From contig OY101126.1 of the NCBI GenBank assembly GCA_956465555.1, forward strand, positions 1,282,501 through 1,346,500: DNA of 64,000 nt, given 5' to 3'. Origin of the DNA: Nitzschia sp. pyKryTriq1 (taxonomy: Eukaryota > Bacillariophyta > Bacillariophyceae > Bacillariales > Bacillariaceae). Every line of letters starts with the position of its first letter. Position 1 is the first letter of the stretch. A model generated the notes under the pieces. It searched no databases. It was not told the origin of the DNA and worked only from the letters and a program-made list of their open reading frames with translations. This document shows, in pieces, positions 40,193-51,384 of this stretch. The translations under genes were made by a program, and so were the position numbers.

Positions 40193-41467
40193 ATGTCGGA
40201 ACCAGAGGCAAAGAAGCAAAAGACTGAAGAGTCGGCGCCTTATGTGCCCAAGAATATCCTTTTGACGGGTGGAGCAGGTAAGATAGATGATTTTCATCAC
40301 AACACTTTTATACCGGTACTGTAGCACAACCTGCACAACCACCACCTCCGCACTGTACTCTACTCACCATCCATCATTCACAACAACAATTCACAACAAT
40401 TCAACAATTCAACAGGCTTTATTGCATCCCATGTGGCCATCCTCCTTTGCAACAAATACCCGCAGTATAACATTGTGGTGTACGACCGGTTGGACTACTG
40501 TTCGTGCTTGGAAAATCTTTCCGAGCTCGATGATCTCCCCAACTACAAGTTCATCAAGGGAGATATCGCCACGGCCGATCTCGTGAGCTACGTCTTGAGA
40601 GAGGAAAAGATTGATACGATTCTTCACTTTGCCGCTCAAACGCACGTCGACAACTCGTTTGGGAATTCCTTTGCCTTTACCCATTCGAATATTTATGGCA
40701 CCCACGTGTTGCTCGAAAGTGCCAAGGTGTGCAAAACCATCAAACGCTTCGTCCATGTCTCGACGGATGAAGTGTACGGGGAGGGTGAGAATTTTGAAAC
40801 GGACCCCATGTCGGAAGAGCATGTCTTGGAACCGACCAATCCATACGCGGCCACCAAGGCGGGAGCCGAATTCCTCGTCAAGTCGTACTTTCGTTCCTTT
40901 CAAGTTCCGTGCCTCATTACCCGAGGTAACAATGTGTACGGACCGCATCAATTCCCCGAAAAACTCATCCCCAAGTTTACCAATCAACTGATGAAGGGAA
41001 TGAAATTGACTCTTCATGGCGATGGTACCAATACTCGCAACTTTTTGTATGTCACGGATGTGGCCCGAGCCTTTGACGTCATTCTGCACAAGGGGGAGCC
41101 AGGCCATGTGTACAATGTCGGAGGAAAGAATGAATTGGCCAATGTCCAAGTCGCCCGAGACCTATTGAGGATTTTTGGACTCGAAAAGGAAGAAGACAAG
41201 CATTTGACATTTGTTCCCGATCGAAAGTTTAACGATTTGCGATACACCATCAACAGTCAAAAGTTACATGATTTGGGATGGGAAGAAGAAATGACGTGGG
41301 AAGAAGGACTTCAGACCACTGTGGATTGGTACAAAAAGTACACGAGCCGTTATGGTAACATTGACGATGCTTTGGTCGCTCATCCTCGCATGCTCAACAA
41401 CACCTCCAAGGTCGTTGACGAAGAAATTATGATGGGTATGGGTGGTTCGGGTGCTGGGCCCAAGTAA
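40193..41467 (+). CDS. UDP/dTDP-glucose 4,6-dehydratase (RHM N-domain / RmlB-like)
   Basis: Two exons, 40193-40277 and 40416-41467, with a 138-nt intron (GTAAGA...AACAG) whose removal joins the NAD-binding motif TGGAGFIASHV; 378 aa. Further hallmarks of the extended SDR family: DRLDYCSCLENL, GDI after the second strand, HFAAQTHVDNSF, STDEVYGE, and the catalytic YAATKAGAE (Tyr-x3-Lys). The sequence is closest to the N-terminal domain of plant rhamnose synthases and bacterial RmlB, which convert NDP-glucose to the 4-keto-6-deoxy intermediate, the first step to rhamnose and other deoxysugars. It lacks the C-terminal epimerase/reductase half of plant RHM, so a separate enzyme must finish the pathway. 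No signal peptide; cytosolic. Confidence 0.93.
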
Positions 41468-41937
41468 GTAGAAAGAGCAATAGCCAAAGAAGAAGAAGAA
41501 GAAGGAAAATAACAAGTCTGACTCAAAGACAGAGAAGACATACTACAATAATGATGACAATGCTGATAATATAAGCAAGAGGTTTGAATTGCAAAACTGC
41601 GCTCTCAACCAGTAGAGGAGGGACTTTTATCATCATCATCAGTTCTTCTTCTGACTCCCGGCTGTCGTCTACGTAGCTCTACTGCCAGCTCCAGCCAGTA
41701 GTTTTCCGGTTTGTTGCGATGCACTAGCTACTCTAGATAGAGAGAGAGAGAGATAGATAGAGAGATAGAGAGATAGATAGAGAGAGACCGGATCTACCAA
41801 AGCTTTGATTCTTCTTCTGCAGTCAGTACTTTAAACTTCATGCATTACCCGTAGTCATTGTTTGTTTCATGTTGTTCAGATATTATTATTATTACTATTC
41901 ATATTATTTCTTGATTCAAGTTATAAAGTAGTGTTCG
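41468..41937. other. Convergent 3' region with GA/GATA microsatellite
   Basis: Spacer between the stop codons of the dehydratase and the GH81 gene, with a (GA)n/(GATA)n tract at about 41735-41788. No gene was seen. Confidence 0.6.
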
Positions 41938-44900
41938 TCACATTGCTATTGGTGGATATGTTTTCAGGATGTCGACACTGGGACGGGTCGCAATGTACCA
42001 AATCAAGTTGGTACGAGAATGACCACATCCGCCTTCCGAAGAGAAGACTTTATCAGGAATCAGCATGGCATCGTCCAACGCGTCTTGGTATTGTCCGATC
42101 GTTGCTTCCAACCCACTCAACATGACCGACCAACCGTTCTTGACACAAAAATCATGGTCGGACGCGCAACTCTGGTTGTAGGCCACAAAGGTTTGAGCCG
42201 CCCATACGGGATCATCTCGGGCTTCGGCGACTGGAGTAAAGGGCAACAACTGAATTCCAATCGAAGCCATGTCACCTCCACTAAACCACGTTTGAAAAGA
42301 CGCCATGGTCTCATACAACATTCCAACAACGGGTCGGGTGTACTGGGATGGATAGGAATTCACATGTTCGTATCCCGGTACTGTGGAATTCCAAACATGC
42401 CAATAGCGCTGCGTTCCATGCAATTCCATGGCAGTCAAGAGACGACCCGTCTGATGAATCTCACGTGCCGTCGCCGCAATGGTCTTGAGATCTAGAGCAT
42501 CCTGCTTGTTGCTACTGTTTGCTTGGGCAATAGCAACAGCACGTTCCATGGCACTTCCAAACAATGCCACACCTTCATACGCCGCAATGGCTTCGCTGGA
42601 AGATTCTTGATTACGACCATGGATTTCCCGAAAGGATGCCAAACCACTTGCCCAGCTCGATCCCAAATACCAATCCTTGTGGCGATATTGAGGGAAGTAG
42701 GGATCGTCCTTGGAAGGATTGGCAATGTCACGAATGTAAAGCATAATATTGTCCATCCACTGGAGGGCCCAGTCTGGATCAAATTGGGCGACGACAGCCG
42801 CGGCATAAATGTGATAACCATACTGCAAATAACAATAATAATAATAATAACACCGAAAAGTAAAGTGTTAGATTTTTCCAATGATGGATTGTTGTTGTCA
42901 GACTCGATTGTGTCCATGGTGAATTCATAATAAGGCGAAGAATGACTTACGTGATAATGATGATCGTTGTAATAAGCATTTCCAAAATCAACATTGACAT
43001 CCGTCAAGGCGGGACATTCATAAGGTGCGGTGTTACTGCACGATCCTTCGCTTCCGGTCTTGCCTTTGGGAATCGTGTAGTTACAGCCACAATTGATCAA
43101 TCCACCCCACGTCTTGTCGTACACGTACGTAGCTTCGGCCAATCCATTGACCCAAACTTCCACGGCATCCCGCAACATAGCCAAGGCCGCTTCGACTTGG
43201 TGGTCAGTGGGGAGTTTGACTTTTTGAGCAGCCTTGGCGGACTCCTTGCAGAGTTTCATATCGACCAATGCGGGGTCGTACAAGGTCTTGCAGGTAGTAT
43301 CTGGATCCGAGGCCAATGCTTTCAATTCATTCGCAATGGCAATGACTCGTCCCACACGGGCCAGAACTTTGCCCGAAAAGTAAGTATCGGCGGCACCCCG
43401 GAGTAAATTGTCCGAAATTAGATAGTGGATATCCTCGGACAGAGTATGGGCCAACAATTCCATACTATCCGCCTTGGGAGGACGAGCCGCCGACAAGGAG
43501 GGTCGTGGACCCAAATCTTCCACCAAGGACCAACGATGTCCTTTCACCAAGCAGGTTCGACCGTGAAAGGTGGGTTTGCAAAAGTCATCCAGGACGGCAT
43601 TGCTGCTGCCACTGGCCGATTCCATCATGCCTTGTTGATAATGCAAGGCGTACATGACCAATTCATCCGCCGAATCATCATTATCATCACCATTAGTGTC
43701 GTCATTCTTCCTGTAGCTGGAAGAAGAAGATGAAGGTGACGAATATTCCATCACATCCCAGTCCATGACAATACGAGCGGTATTGGCATCGTCGACCGAT
43801 GATACCGAGGAATTGAATTCCAATTCTACAGTGGGATTTCCACGGGGATACAAATGGGCGCTCTTACGAAGCAATTCGACATATCCATCCGGATCAATCA
43901 TGCGTCGAGATTTGTCACAATGAGCCGCAATGGTCGATTTGCCAGTAGTACATTCATCCACCAAGGCCATTCGAACGACCAATGGACTACTGTCGTTTTC
44001 ATCACCCTCTTCGTCAATATCTTGCAGTTGCAATTGAAACATGACATCCCGTGGGATTCCCGGACCAGAGGAGGAGGCTTGGGACGATTCCGGATCGGGT
44101 GCCGAAACACAAGTCGCCTTGACAGGTCTGGATACAAAGATCATCCAGGTAAAGTCACTGCCTTTGAAATGCAAGGAAATTTCCTTTTGAATAACTTGAG
44201 ACTTGCCGCCGCCACTGCCACTGCCGCCATCCGAGGATTCTTCACTTCTGAGGATTCGATTGTGCGAAGAAGAATCATCTCCGTCCTCCAAAAGGCCACA
44301 TTTCAAGGTCGTCAACAAAGTAGAATTATCCACAATGGGATCACTGGCCAAGACTTTTCCAGACAAGACGGTGGGAATAATTCCAGCAGCACCACCACCT
44401 CTTGTCAAATGATATTCCATGGTAGCATAAGGCATTCCACGCACAATGGGTGCCACCATCATGCTGTCGCTGCTGCTGCTGCTGCTGCTGTCATCGTCTT
44501 TGGTACTCTTGTTGATGGCGTTCCATTGCAAGGCCAATCCGAGGGGAGAAGTCGTGTTGGATGCCAAATGGTAGAATGGATCCACGTTGGTCGCCCCCAA
44601 GGTCAATCCGTTGGAGGCATCCACCACCATTTGCATGTTTCGGGTATTCGCTTGCAAGGTCGGCCAATGGACACGAATCCCAGGAATCTTTCCGATTGTA
44701 TCGACGATATAAGGGATCGTATAGACGCGACTGGCTTCGGTGTTGAGTGTCGAATTGCCAGCGTTTTCACTCAACAAATTCAAATACCAAGCATTGGTCG
44801 GCAAGGGACGACCACTCTCCAATAATGCCGGTCCCCATGCCTTGGCAGGTTTCAGACCGTCCCCTTCTCGTTCGACCGAGTACAAGCCCAAGGATTTGGG

Positions 44901-45182
44901 AGATTTCAACCAAGAAGCGCTCGCGTAGCTTCCCTTGTTATGGTTAGTACTGCTGGTGGTGCCAATAACAGTACTAGTAGTACTAGCATGAAGATGATGA
45001 ATGCCCAAGATGGCCAACACTACGGCAGTTCCCGCAATTCCTACGGCCGCCCATTTGCGGCTTTTCTTCTTCTTTTCAGTCTCCACATGAAAGGAGGAAG
45101 AATCGTCACTTCCGCTGGTACCTGTCAATGGATCCCACTCATTGTCCACAGACGGAAGCGTTCCGTAGCTTCGAGGAGCCAT
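41938..45182 (-). CDS. GH81 endo-beta-1,3-glucanase, membrane anchored
   Basis: Two exons, 45182-42951 and 42822-41938, with a 128-nt intron (GTAAGT...TTGCAG); splicing gives NDHHYHYGYHIYAAAV, a GH81 signature, and 1038 aa. Start chosen at ATG 45182 (MAPRSYGTLPSVD); the open frame upstream begins with TTG. A short cytosolic tail precedes a membrane anchor at about 45-62, then the GH81 domain beginning RPLPTNAWYLNLL (about 125-137). The predicted general acid is Asp740 in NDHH, and the glutamates are in GRNQESSSEA (817 and 821). GH81 enzymes cut beta-1,3-glucans such as chrysolaminarin or callose. A membrane anchor suggests wall or vacuolar glucan remodelling. Poly-Ser and Ser/Asp inserts are frequent. 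Some diatom GH81-type proteins are laminarinases (family knowledge). Confidence 0.92.
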
Positions 45183-45873
45183 GATGGTGCAAGATGTTGT
45201 TGTTGAATGGATGCTAAGTTCCACAACCACAAAAGAAAAATGGAATGTGCCAAAGGAACACGAAACACGAAGAAGCAACTGCAGCGCTAATGCCCAAGAA
45301 TCTTCTATCGCGTAAAACGGTACACCACCACCACAAAAGTGCAACACCAACCAACCGCAGCGGCATGAATGAAGCAAAGAGAAAAGAGACAGAGACGAGA
45401 GTAAAAAAGCCCAATAAGGCAGGATACACGCCCTATGTTCCTTCGAATGTTGCAGTAGTACACGTCACTGCCCGACCAAATGGTCAGAGGGATGAGAGAA
45501 ATTGCTTTATCCCATGTCACGCTTTTCAACCGAGGAATTAGTATAAATACATAGTTTGATGATCAAACCTCCACAGCAAACAATTCTCATCCCCCTCCCT
45601 GCCAGCACACTTCTTCTTCCCCACAAAACTTTCTCTCACGCACACTTCCCTCCACCACGTACTTCGATCATGCGCGCATCTTCGCGCATGATCGAAGTCA
45701 TGGTGTTTGGCGGATGACGAGCAAGACGAGAATAAGTGCACCAGTATTCGAAATAGCGCCGCCGGGGGTGGGTCATCATTCTCATCAATACAACAAGTAG
45801 AAAAGCATGCTCTAGTACTTCCACCCATGTTACCGTGAAAGACTTCTATTACCAATTACAACAGGTCAATACT
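45183..45873. other. Intergenic region with TATA-like box and perfect hairpin
   Basis: Contains AGTATAAATACA at 45539-45550 (TATA-like) and the 38-bp perfect inverted repeat at 45661-45698 (separate entry). Open frames on both strands here match no family. Confidence 0.45.
45661..45698. repeat. Perfect 16-bp inverted repeat with 6-bp loop
   Basis: Left arm ACTTCGATCATGCGCG (45661-45676), loop CATCTT, right arm the exact reverse complement (45683-45698). Function unknown; see findings. Confidence 0.9.
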
Positions 45874-46401
45874 ATGTTGAAATCCTTTGTTGCACAACAA
45901 CAAGAACAAGAACAATCCACAAGAAGAAGAACAAATATTACTAATTCCTCCACTGGTGGCGGCGGCGGCGGCGTCCTACTAATCCATGTTAGACTTTGGT
46001 CAACTGGGAGATGCTTTGATTCGGTGGAAGAATGCTCAATTCCTGGGAATCAATACAACAACGACATCCAAAATGAGACCGACTACCAGTTGGAACAAGT
46101 GCCAACCAGGAAAAGGAGAAAGAAGTATAATCACAAACATGCCCAAGTGTGCTACCCAGTCTACGACGCCCAAAATTACAAAGCTTGCAAAGTCGGCAGA
46201 AATGGATTCTCTTTGGATGGTCAGCATGGGTGCAGTGAAAGCTTGAATGGTCGTCTCAATTCCGGAATTGCCTGCTTGATCCAATGCTTGTATCCTCCTT
46301 CTACTACTATTACTACTTCTGACGCTAACCACGATGGAGGGAAGGATGAGGACGAGGGGACGACGGTCCATGCGTGTGCCAACGAATGCAACGATCGATG
46401 A
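45874..46401 (+). CDS. Hypothetical cysteine-containing protein, start uncertain
   Basis: An open frame of 175 codons from the first in-frame ATG (45874) to TGA 46401; the frame is open back to a TAG near 45754 but without another ATG, so a 5' exon is possible. Composition: Gln/Glu/Arg start, a Gly run, then a Cys-containing part (CFDSVEEC, CYPVYDAQNYKACK, HGCSESLNGRLNSGIACLIQC). Codon choice in this frame looks more coding-like than in the overlapping frames. No domain recognised and no signal peptide from this start. Confidence 0.35.
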   Translation: MLKSFVAQQQEQEQSTRRRTNITNSSTGGGGGGVLLIHVRLWSTGRCFDSVEECSIPGNQYNNDIQNETDYQLEQVPTRKRRKKYNHKHAQVCYPVYDAQNYKACKVGRNGFSLDGQHGCSESLNGRLNSGIACLIQCLYPPSTTITTSDANHDGGKDEDEGTTVHACANECNDR

Positions 46402-46922
46402 TTCATGACATGGCGTCCCGTTACAGGCGTTTGTGGGTGTTTGAAAGACAAAATACATGGCCCATATTAGGATACAGTAGTGGTAGCAGTAGGTATTAGA
46501 TCAGCAGGGTGGTGTTTTTTGTGCATACGAAATCTTTCTATCAGCATTCTACTACCCTCTTTCATCTACTAGTAGAGAGCATTCGTTTTCCGGTCCGTTG
46601 TCGACGAGGAGAGGAACTGTGGTCTACGGTACAATAGTATTTTGGGACCTTATTATTTTGAGTATCCTTGATTGAGATCCATTTAGTCGATTTCAATGCG
46701 GATGAATGCGATCCGAACGCCGCGAAATAATAGCGCGACGCCGCCGATAAAGCGATCCGAACGCCGCGAAATAAGCGCGACGCCTTACGCGCGATGATCG
46801 ACCATTAGCATGCTTTTATTTTTTCATCCTTTGCGCCGCATACTTTTTCTTCCACTAGCATCGATAGCTGATGTACAACAACATCGTATGCTACCATCAT
46901 CATCATCATCATCATCATCATC
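46402..46922. other. Intergenic / promoter region of the SERGT/HPAT-like gene
   Basis: Holds the CG-rich direct repeat at 46708-46784 and a (CAT)n run ending at the start codon. Nothing else was seen. Confidence 0.5.
46708..46784. repeat. CG-rich direct repeat pair
   Basis: GCGATCCGAACGCCGCGAAA followed by a GCGCGACGCC end occurs at 46708-46743 and 46752-46784, a 3-bp size difference. It lies about 140-215 bp upstream of the glycosyltransferase ATG. Confidence 0.85.
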
Positions 46923-48536
46923 ATGTCTCGTCTATATTCATGGTTTCTAGGAATTGCATTTTTTGCTGTGGTCTCAGTGCTGTTGGTGTCGCTTCAAAAC
47001 TGGCAACAAGATGACGATCTTCGCTACATCATCGGAAACTACGACCCATCCAGTAATGCTATTTCGCAGCAGCAGCCCCTGGCGAATGGCCTCTCGTCCG
47101 CGCTGAAATCTTCCAAGTCAAGAATACGAGGACGAACATGGAAGAATGCTACTACTACCGGTAGCACAGCTACTGCCGGTGGTGCCCCAAAACAGACCAA
47201 GAGACAGAAGATTCCACCCTATCATTTAGTCTTTTCGACGAGTTGCGAAGACCAAATGGACTGGGAATCCTATGTCTTTTTCTACCACGCATGGCAGGTA
47301 GGACAACGCGGAACCGTCACTCGTATCGCTTCGGGGTGCGAGCCCGAAAAGGCCGAGGCACTGAAACAATTCCATCACGATCACATCGCCAGCGTCATGA
47401 ATCCAAATAAATTTCATTTGCACTTGACGCCCGACTTTTCCCGTTCCAAAGAATACATCAAGACAGGATCGGCACGGTACAAGTACATGAACAAGCCTTA
47501 TGGACTACTCCATTGGATGGAACATACCTTTGAATTGAAAGAAAAAGTCAACAATAATGATTTAGATGGAATTGTCATTTTGATGGACCCCGACATGATC
47601 TTGCTACGACCCATTGTTCATGACTATACTCATCAAGAAGTCATGTTTGTGGAGGACGACAAGAATCCTCCTCTTACCAAGGTCGTCAAACATGGTTTTC
47701 CAATGGCGCAACAAGATGGATACTTGAACAATCAGTGGATGAATTTGAATGTGAGTTACATCACGAACGGTGGCAACATTCGACACGTCCAATCGACGGA
47801 CGGTCCCAAGCATTACAATACGGGTCCACCCTACTTGGCCACTGTCAAAGACATGTATCGGATTGCCCAACTTTGGACGGATTATGCTCCTCGGGTCTAC
47901 GAAATTCATCCCAAACTCTTTGCCGAAATGTATGGATACATTTTTGCCACTACCGAATTGAAGCTGCGCCATACGCTGATTCAATCCCTCGTCGTGTCTA
48001 CCACCGAGGCTCATCATCGGGAAGGATGGCCGTATATTGATGAATATCCCGACGACCTAATATGCAAAACCTTGGAACCGATACCGACAACATTTAGTAG
48101 TACACCGGAAGAACAAGAGGGGGATAGTACTATTCTTTCTTCTATGACCAAACTTCCCGTGGCGTTGCACTACTGCAAACGCTACCTGCTCCAGAAATGG
48201 TTCTTTTCGAAATATCGACTCAAGAAAAGATACATTTCTTGCGAGACTCCTCTACTTCAACTTCCGCCAGCGGATTTGGTCCAACGCAATTATACCTACA
48301 GTCTGCAACCACCTCCGAATGGTTTCCATTTCCAAACCGAAAAACCTTGGGACCCACCCCGGATCCCATTCCATCAAAAGCAACAAGCCAAGCGTGAAGC
48401 CTTTATGATTTGTCAATTGATTCGTGCCGTGAATGAGGCAGCCATCCATTTCAAGAGTAGCGGTGCATGTTCCAATGTCACTCATACCAACTGGAACACC
48501 AACTATACCTTTTTCAATGATCCCAACAGTTATTGA
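46923..48536 (+). CDS. Peptidyl serine galactosyltransferase / HPAT-like glycosyltransferase
   Basis: ATG 46923, 537 aa, single exon. Signal anchor at about 5-24 (YSWFLGIAFFAVVSVLLVSL), then a basic Ser/Thr stem. The catalytic part matches the SERGT1/HPAT family: PPYHLVFSTSCEDQMDWES (99-116), QRGTVTRIASGC (128-139), MNKPYGLLHWMEH (189-201), and metal-binding DPD in VILMDPDMILLRP (222-224). Late motifs include WPYIDEYPDD. In plants and green algae these Golgi enzymes add galactose to serine or arabinose to hydroxyproline of extensin-type proteins. Acceptor here is unknown, but the FAS1 and other Ser/Pro-rich secreted proteins are the sort of substrate used. A (CAT)n run abuts the start codon. 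Confidence 0.85.
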   Translation: MSRLYSWFLGIAFFAVVSVLLVSLQNWQQDDDLRYIIGNYDPSSNAISQQQPLANGLSSALKSSKSRIRGRTWKNATTTGSTATAGGAPKQTKRQKIPPYHLVFSTSCEDQMDWESYVFFYHAWQVGQRGTVTRIASGCEPEKAEALKQFHHDHIASVMNPNKFHLHLTPDFSRSKEYIKTGSARYKYMNKPYGLLHWMEHTFELKEKVNNNDLDGIVILMDPDMILLRPIVHDYTHQEVMFVEDDKNPPLTKVVKHGFPMAQQDGYLNNQWMNLNVSYITNGGNIRHVQSTDGPKHYNTGPPYLATVKDMYRIAQLWTDYAPRVYEIHPKLFAEMYGYIFATTELKLRHTLIQSLVVSTTEAHHREGWPYIDEYPDDLICKTLEPIPTTFSSTPEEQEGDSTILSSMTKLPVALHYCKRYLLQKWFFSKYRLKKRYISCETPLLQLPPADLVQRNYTYSLQPPPNGFHFQTEKPWDPPRIPFHQKQQAKREAFMICQLIRAVNEAAIHFKSSGACSNVTHTNWNTNYTFFNDPNSY

Positions 48537-48657
48537 TGATAGCGACCATGAGGACTTTGCTGGTGCGGATTGACTACTAGAGACTTTATTACCAACGAGT
48601 TTATTGCCTTGTTGTCAGAAACAAAGCGTGCGGCCGAGCAAGACGAACGGGTAGGCC

Positions 48658-49420
48658 TCATTCCAAGGTGATGGCTCCTCTGCTGCCGAAGAAAGAAAGA
48701 AAGTAGAAGATGATCAAGAAGAAGTAGAAGATAAAGAGCAAAATCTGGCTGGTGGAACTCTCACGGCATCCTGGTGTTTGTAAAGATGGCTTGTGATGAA
48801 TGGATGTCCAGACGACTTGATCGGACTGACCCGTCGTCAAGGATGTTCCAACACGAAAGGTCAATCCATGTTGAAAGGCATAAATGAGTCATTGCAACAA
48901 CTGGTGACCTTCCGGAGTGTCGAGGAGCAAATAGGCAAACCGGCGGTCGCCGCGAAAGGATTGGCCGGGTTGATCATGATACGACTTTTGAATGGCTGCC
49001 ACGAGGTAAATCATAAACGAGTTCAATGCGGGTAGATGAACTAGACGATCCAAATCCAGGACAAGGCGTTCCAATCATGCGTCGAGTGGAAAGGGTTCCC
49101 GAAGGCGAAATGCCTTGTGGAGCACACTCGTATTGGGGCAGGACGGGAATGCGGCACATGGGACATTTTTGGCTAGTACCAATCGACCTTGTAATGAAAT
49201 ACTTGCCCACATTGTGTCAGACGAAAACAGGGCTGCCAAGAATCATCGATTATTTCATCGTCGTCATCGTCACTCTTTTCCTACTGCTGCGCTCCATGGA
49301 TAGTGACGACGCTAGTAATTCTTGGACCTTCTGCAGCGATTCCAAACAAATGGCACATTCGGCACGTTTCGTCTTGGAAAGAACGGGCCTTCCGATCTTT
49401 GGATCGCCAGTAGGAATCAT
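48658..49420 (-). pseudogene. Deltex-type E3 ubiquitin ligase (RING + DTC), broken
   Basis: Reading the minus strand and allowing frame changes gives a RING start (RAECAICLESLQ, near 49350), its middle (LTQCGQVFHYK, near 49215), its end (KCPMCRIPV, near 49150), then a Deltex C-terminal domain: GISPSGTLSTRRM and PCPGFGSSSSSTRIELVYDL, PGQSFRGDRRFAYLLLDTPEG, and FRVGTSLTTGQSDQVVW with IHHKP near 48795. Breaks: a frameshift after RSSRK, one between HYKVDWY and KCPMC, one after VYDLPRG, and an in-frame TGA after GHQLLQ. Deltex ligases ubiquitinate ADP-ribosylated targets via RING plus DTC. Because four lesions occur in about 700 bp, this is a pseudogene unless assembly errors are responsible. Possible start ATG 49420. 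Confidence 0.7.
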
Positions 49421-49885
49421 GGTGGCAATAGATGATGATGGATGATGGATGATGATGATGATTCGTCGCCGCCGCCTCCGTGCAGTGTATCGGGTGCGAC
49501 GTATGGAAACACGCCATGCGTGATCATGGTGTTGGTGTTCATGAGCCTCGTCGCGGCGTGGTGGCCCATGTATGTTTCTTTGCCTTTTCCCTCACTATAC
49601 TACTAACTAGTAGGAGGTAGGAGACTTCTTCTGCTACTGCAGTTCAGATGGATCATACTACTAGTAGAGATGGATTGTTGTTGTCGTTGTCGACAGCACG
49701 CGCGTGTGTTTTGTGTTTTGGTTTGATGGGTTCCCATATTTCATTCGCGCAAGACCCAAACACTCGGGAATAAAATCTTATGTTCATTTTTTTAGCCAAT
49801 CAAAATGGCCACGTTGGTACGTATGTTTTGACTCCTCTGACTTGTTACTGCGTCCCCTACCGAAACGGTATCATACGTACAGTAC
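49421..49885. other. Intergenic spacer before the TIR element
   Basis: ATG/GAT repeats at about 49425-49460, otherwise unremarkable. No gene was seen. Confidence 0.45.
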
Positions 49886-50099
49886 TTAGGGGCCCAGATA
49901 TCAGACCGAAAATAAGCGTCCAGCGTGCAAATCCGTCCAGCGTCCAGCAATTACATCCGGGTACCCCGTCCAGCTGGACGCTTTTCATCTGTCCATGGGC
50001 GAAATGTCCAGCAGGCTACGTAGAATCCTACGACGCCTGGTAGCGCAGGAGGGCGTCCAGCCATCAATCCCGGACGTGACCGCTGCCACCATTCAACCA

Positions 50100-51002
50100 C
50101 AAGAAGACCAACAGCAAATTGTGCAGCAATCATTTTTGGAGCTGTTTACCATGGCGAGAACTTGCAAGCCACCGCTCCCACCACGGGCGTTGTTGACGCT
50201 TCTTCCTACTCTCAGCTTCAAAAGTTGCCCCAAACCAAGAGCAGCGTGGACTCCCCTGCCTCCAACAAGATGAACTGCTCGTTAGTCGTTAGTATCATCT
50301 AGTAGCAAAGTCATCCAGAACTTGAACGGGGAGCCCTCTACCAGCACGGAACCGCATCGGTCGGCCCAACAAAGAACGATCAACGACCTTCGAATGAGGA
50401 GGAGGAGGACGAGAATGATGCTTCCATGTGCATTTTGCATGAGATGCAAGAAACGTTCAAGTATTGGCTCACGTTCCAATGGGCAACACAAAATAGAGAT
50501 GGGACCAGCAGCAGTGACGCCGACAGAAGTCATGACGACGACGAGTCCTCCCATGGCCGAGGATGCCATCGCGTCTCCTCACGTTACCGAGAGTGTTGAG
50601 ATCGAGGAGCAGGATTTCTTGTGCGGAAAGTTTGGTGTCCAAGGATTTGAGGATGTATGCAAGTTCTTTTTCAATCCCTCCGATTCCAAGGACACGCAAG
50701 TACCACTGCTGCTTGGAGACACGGCACTGGATCCAGCTTCTTCCGCGAATCTCTCTACTGAGACTGGACCAGCAGAAGGGCCCGAACGCAAATCTGATGC
50801 TGAACGAGAGGAACGATTGGAGCCTACTACTCGCACAAGAAAACAACGAGCACCATGGAAGAAGATGTTTACGAGAAAGGAAAAGATGACCGAAAAGCCT
50901 CGAAAGGCGGGAAGCTCGAGACCATCGCGCATTCTCTCCCGTTTTCGTGGACCTGCAGCAGCTAGTAGTAGATCCGCGAAGACGAACAAGGTCTCTATCT
51001 AG
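50100..51002 (+). pseudogene. Frame-disrupted gene of unknown function inside the TIR element
   Basis: Coding-like sequence continues through three frames. First IIFGAVYHGENLQATAPTTG and SYSQLQKLPQTKSSVDSPAS (about 50125-50275), then stops. Next NDQRPSNEEEEDENDASMC and EMQETFKYWLTFQWATQN (about 50380-50500). Then, shifted near 50545, SVEIEEQDFLCGKFGVQGF, EDVCKFFFNPSDSKD and a basic tail ending at 51002. A single clean frame (from ATG 50394) covers only part of this. Either introns are missed or it is decaying. No domain recognised. Confidence 0.4.
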
Positions 51003-51147
51003 AATAAGAAAGTACTAGTAGTAGAGTTTAGAAGATAATCGTGAACGAAACAAGTGAAAGTTCAGGTACCGGTACAAGTAGCTACTTAAATATTGGTAGT
51101 AGAGAGGGAAAGAGAGAGAGAGTGTACTACCACCACCATCTGGCAAA

Positions 51148-51384
51148 TGGACGACGACTCACTTGAATGAGAGAGATGCGGCTGCTTGAATAATGTTTAT
51201 TATTTGCAATACGTGATTCCGGCTTCCCGACACATCACGTAGTACTACTAGTACTATTAGAGAACGTATAGCTTCTCGGCAAAACACGACGAATGGACGA
51301 CAACTGACTCTCTCGAATCATAGGAGATGTGGCTTCCTGAATAATGAATAATGTGTACTATTCTTTACAATACGTGATTTCGGG
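51148..51384. repeat. Imperfect direct repeat pair, about 80-90 bp
   Basis: AATGGACGAC...CTGAATAATG...CAATACGTGATT blocks occur at about 51148-51230 and 51291-51384, diverged by substitutions and small indels. Confidence 0.7.

Noticed and set aside
42823-42950. Continuation of the GH81 reading frame through this interval
   Set aside because: It has perfect splice signals and low-complexity ATT/ATA content; removal restores the NDHHYHYGY signature, so it is an intron.
46036-46458. 140-codon hydrophobic minus-strand frame
   Set aside because: It overlaps a more coding-like plus-strand frame and has no conserved motif; treated as antisense shadow.
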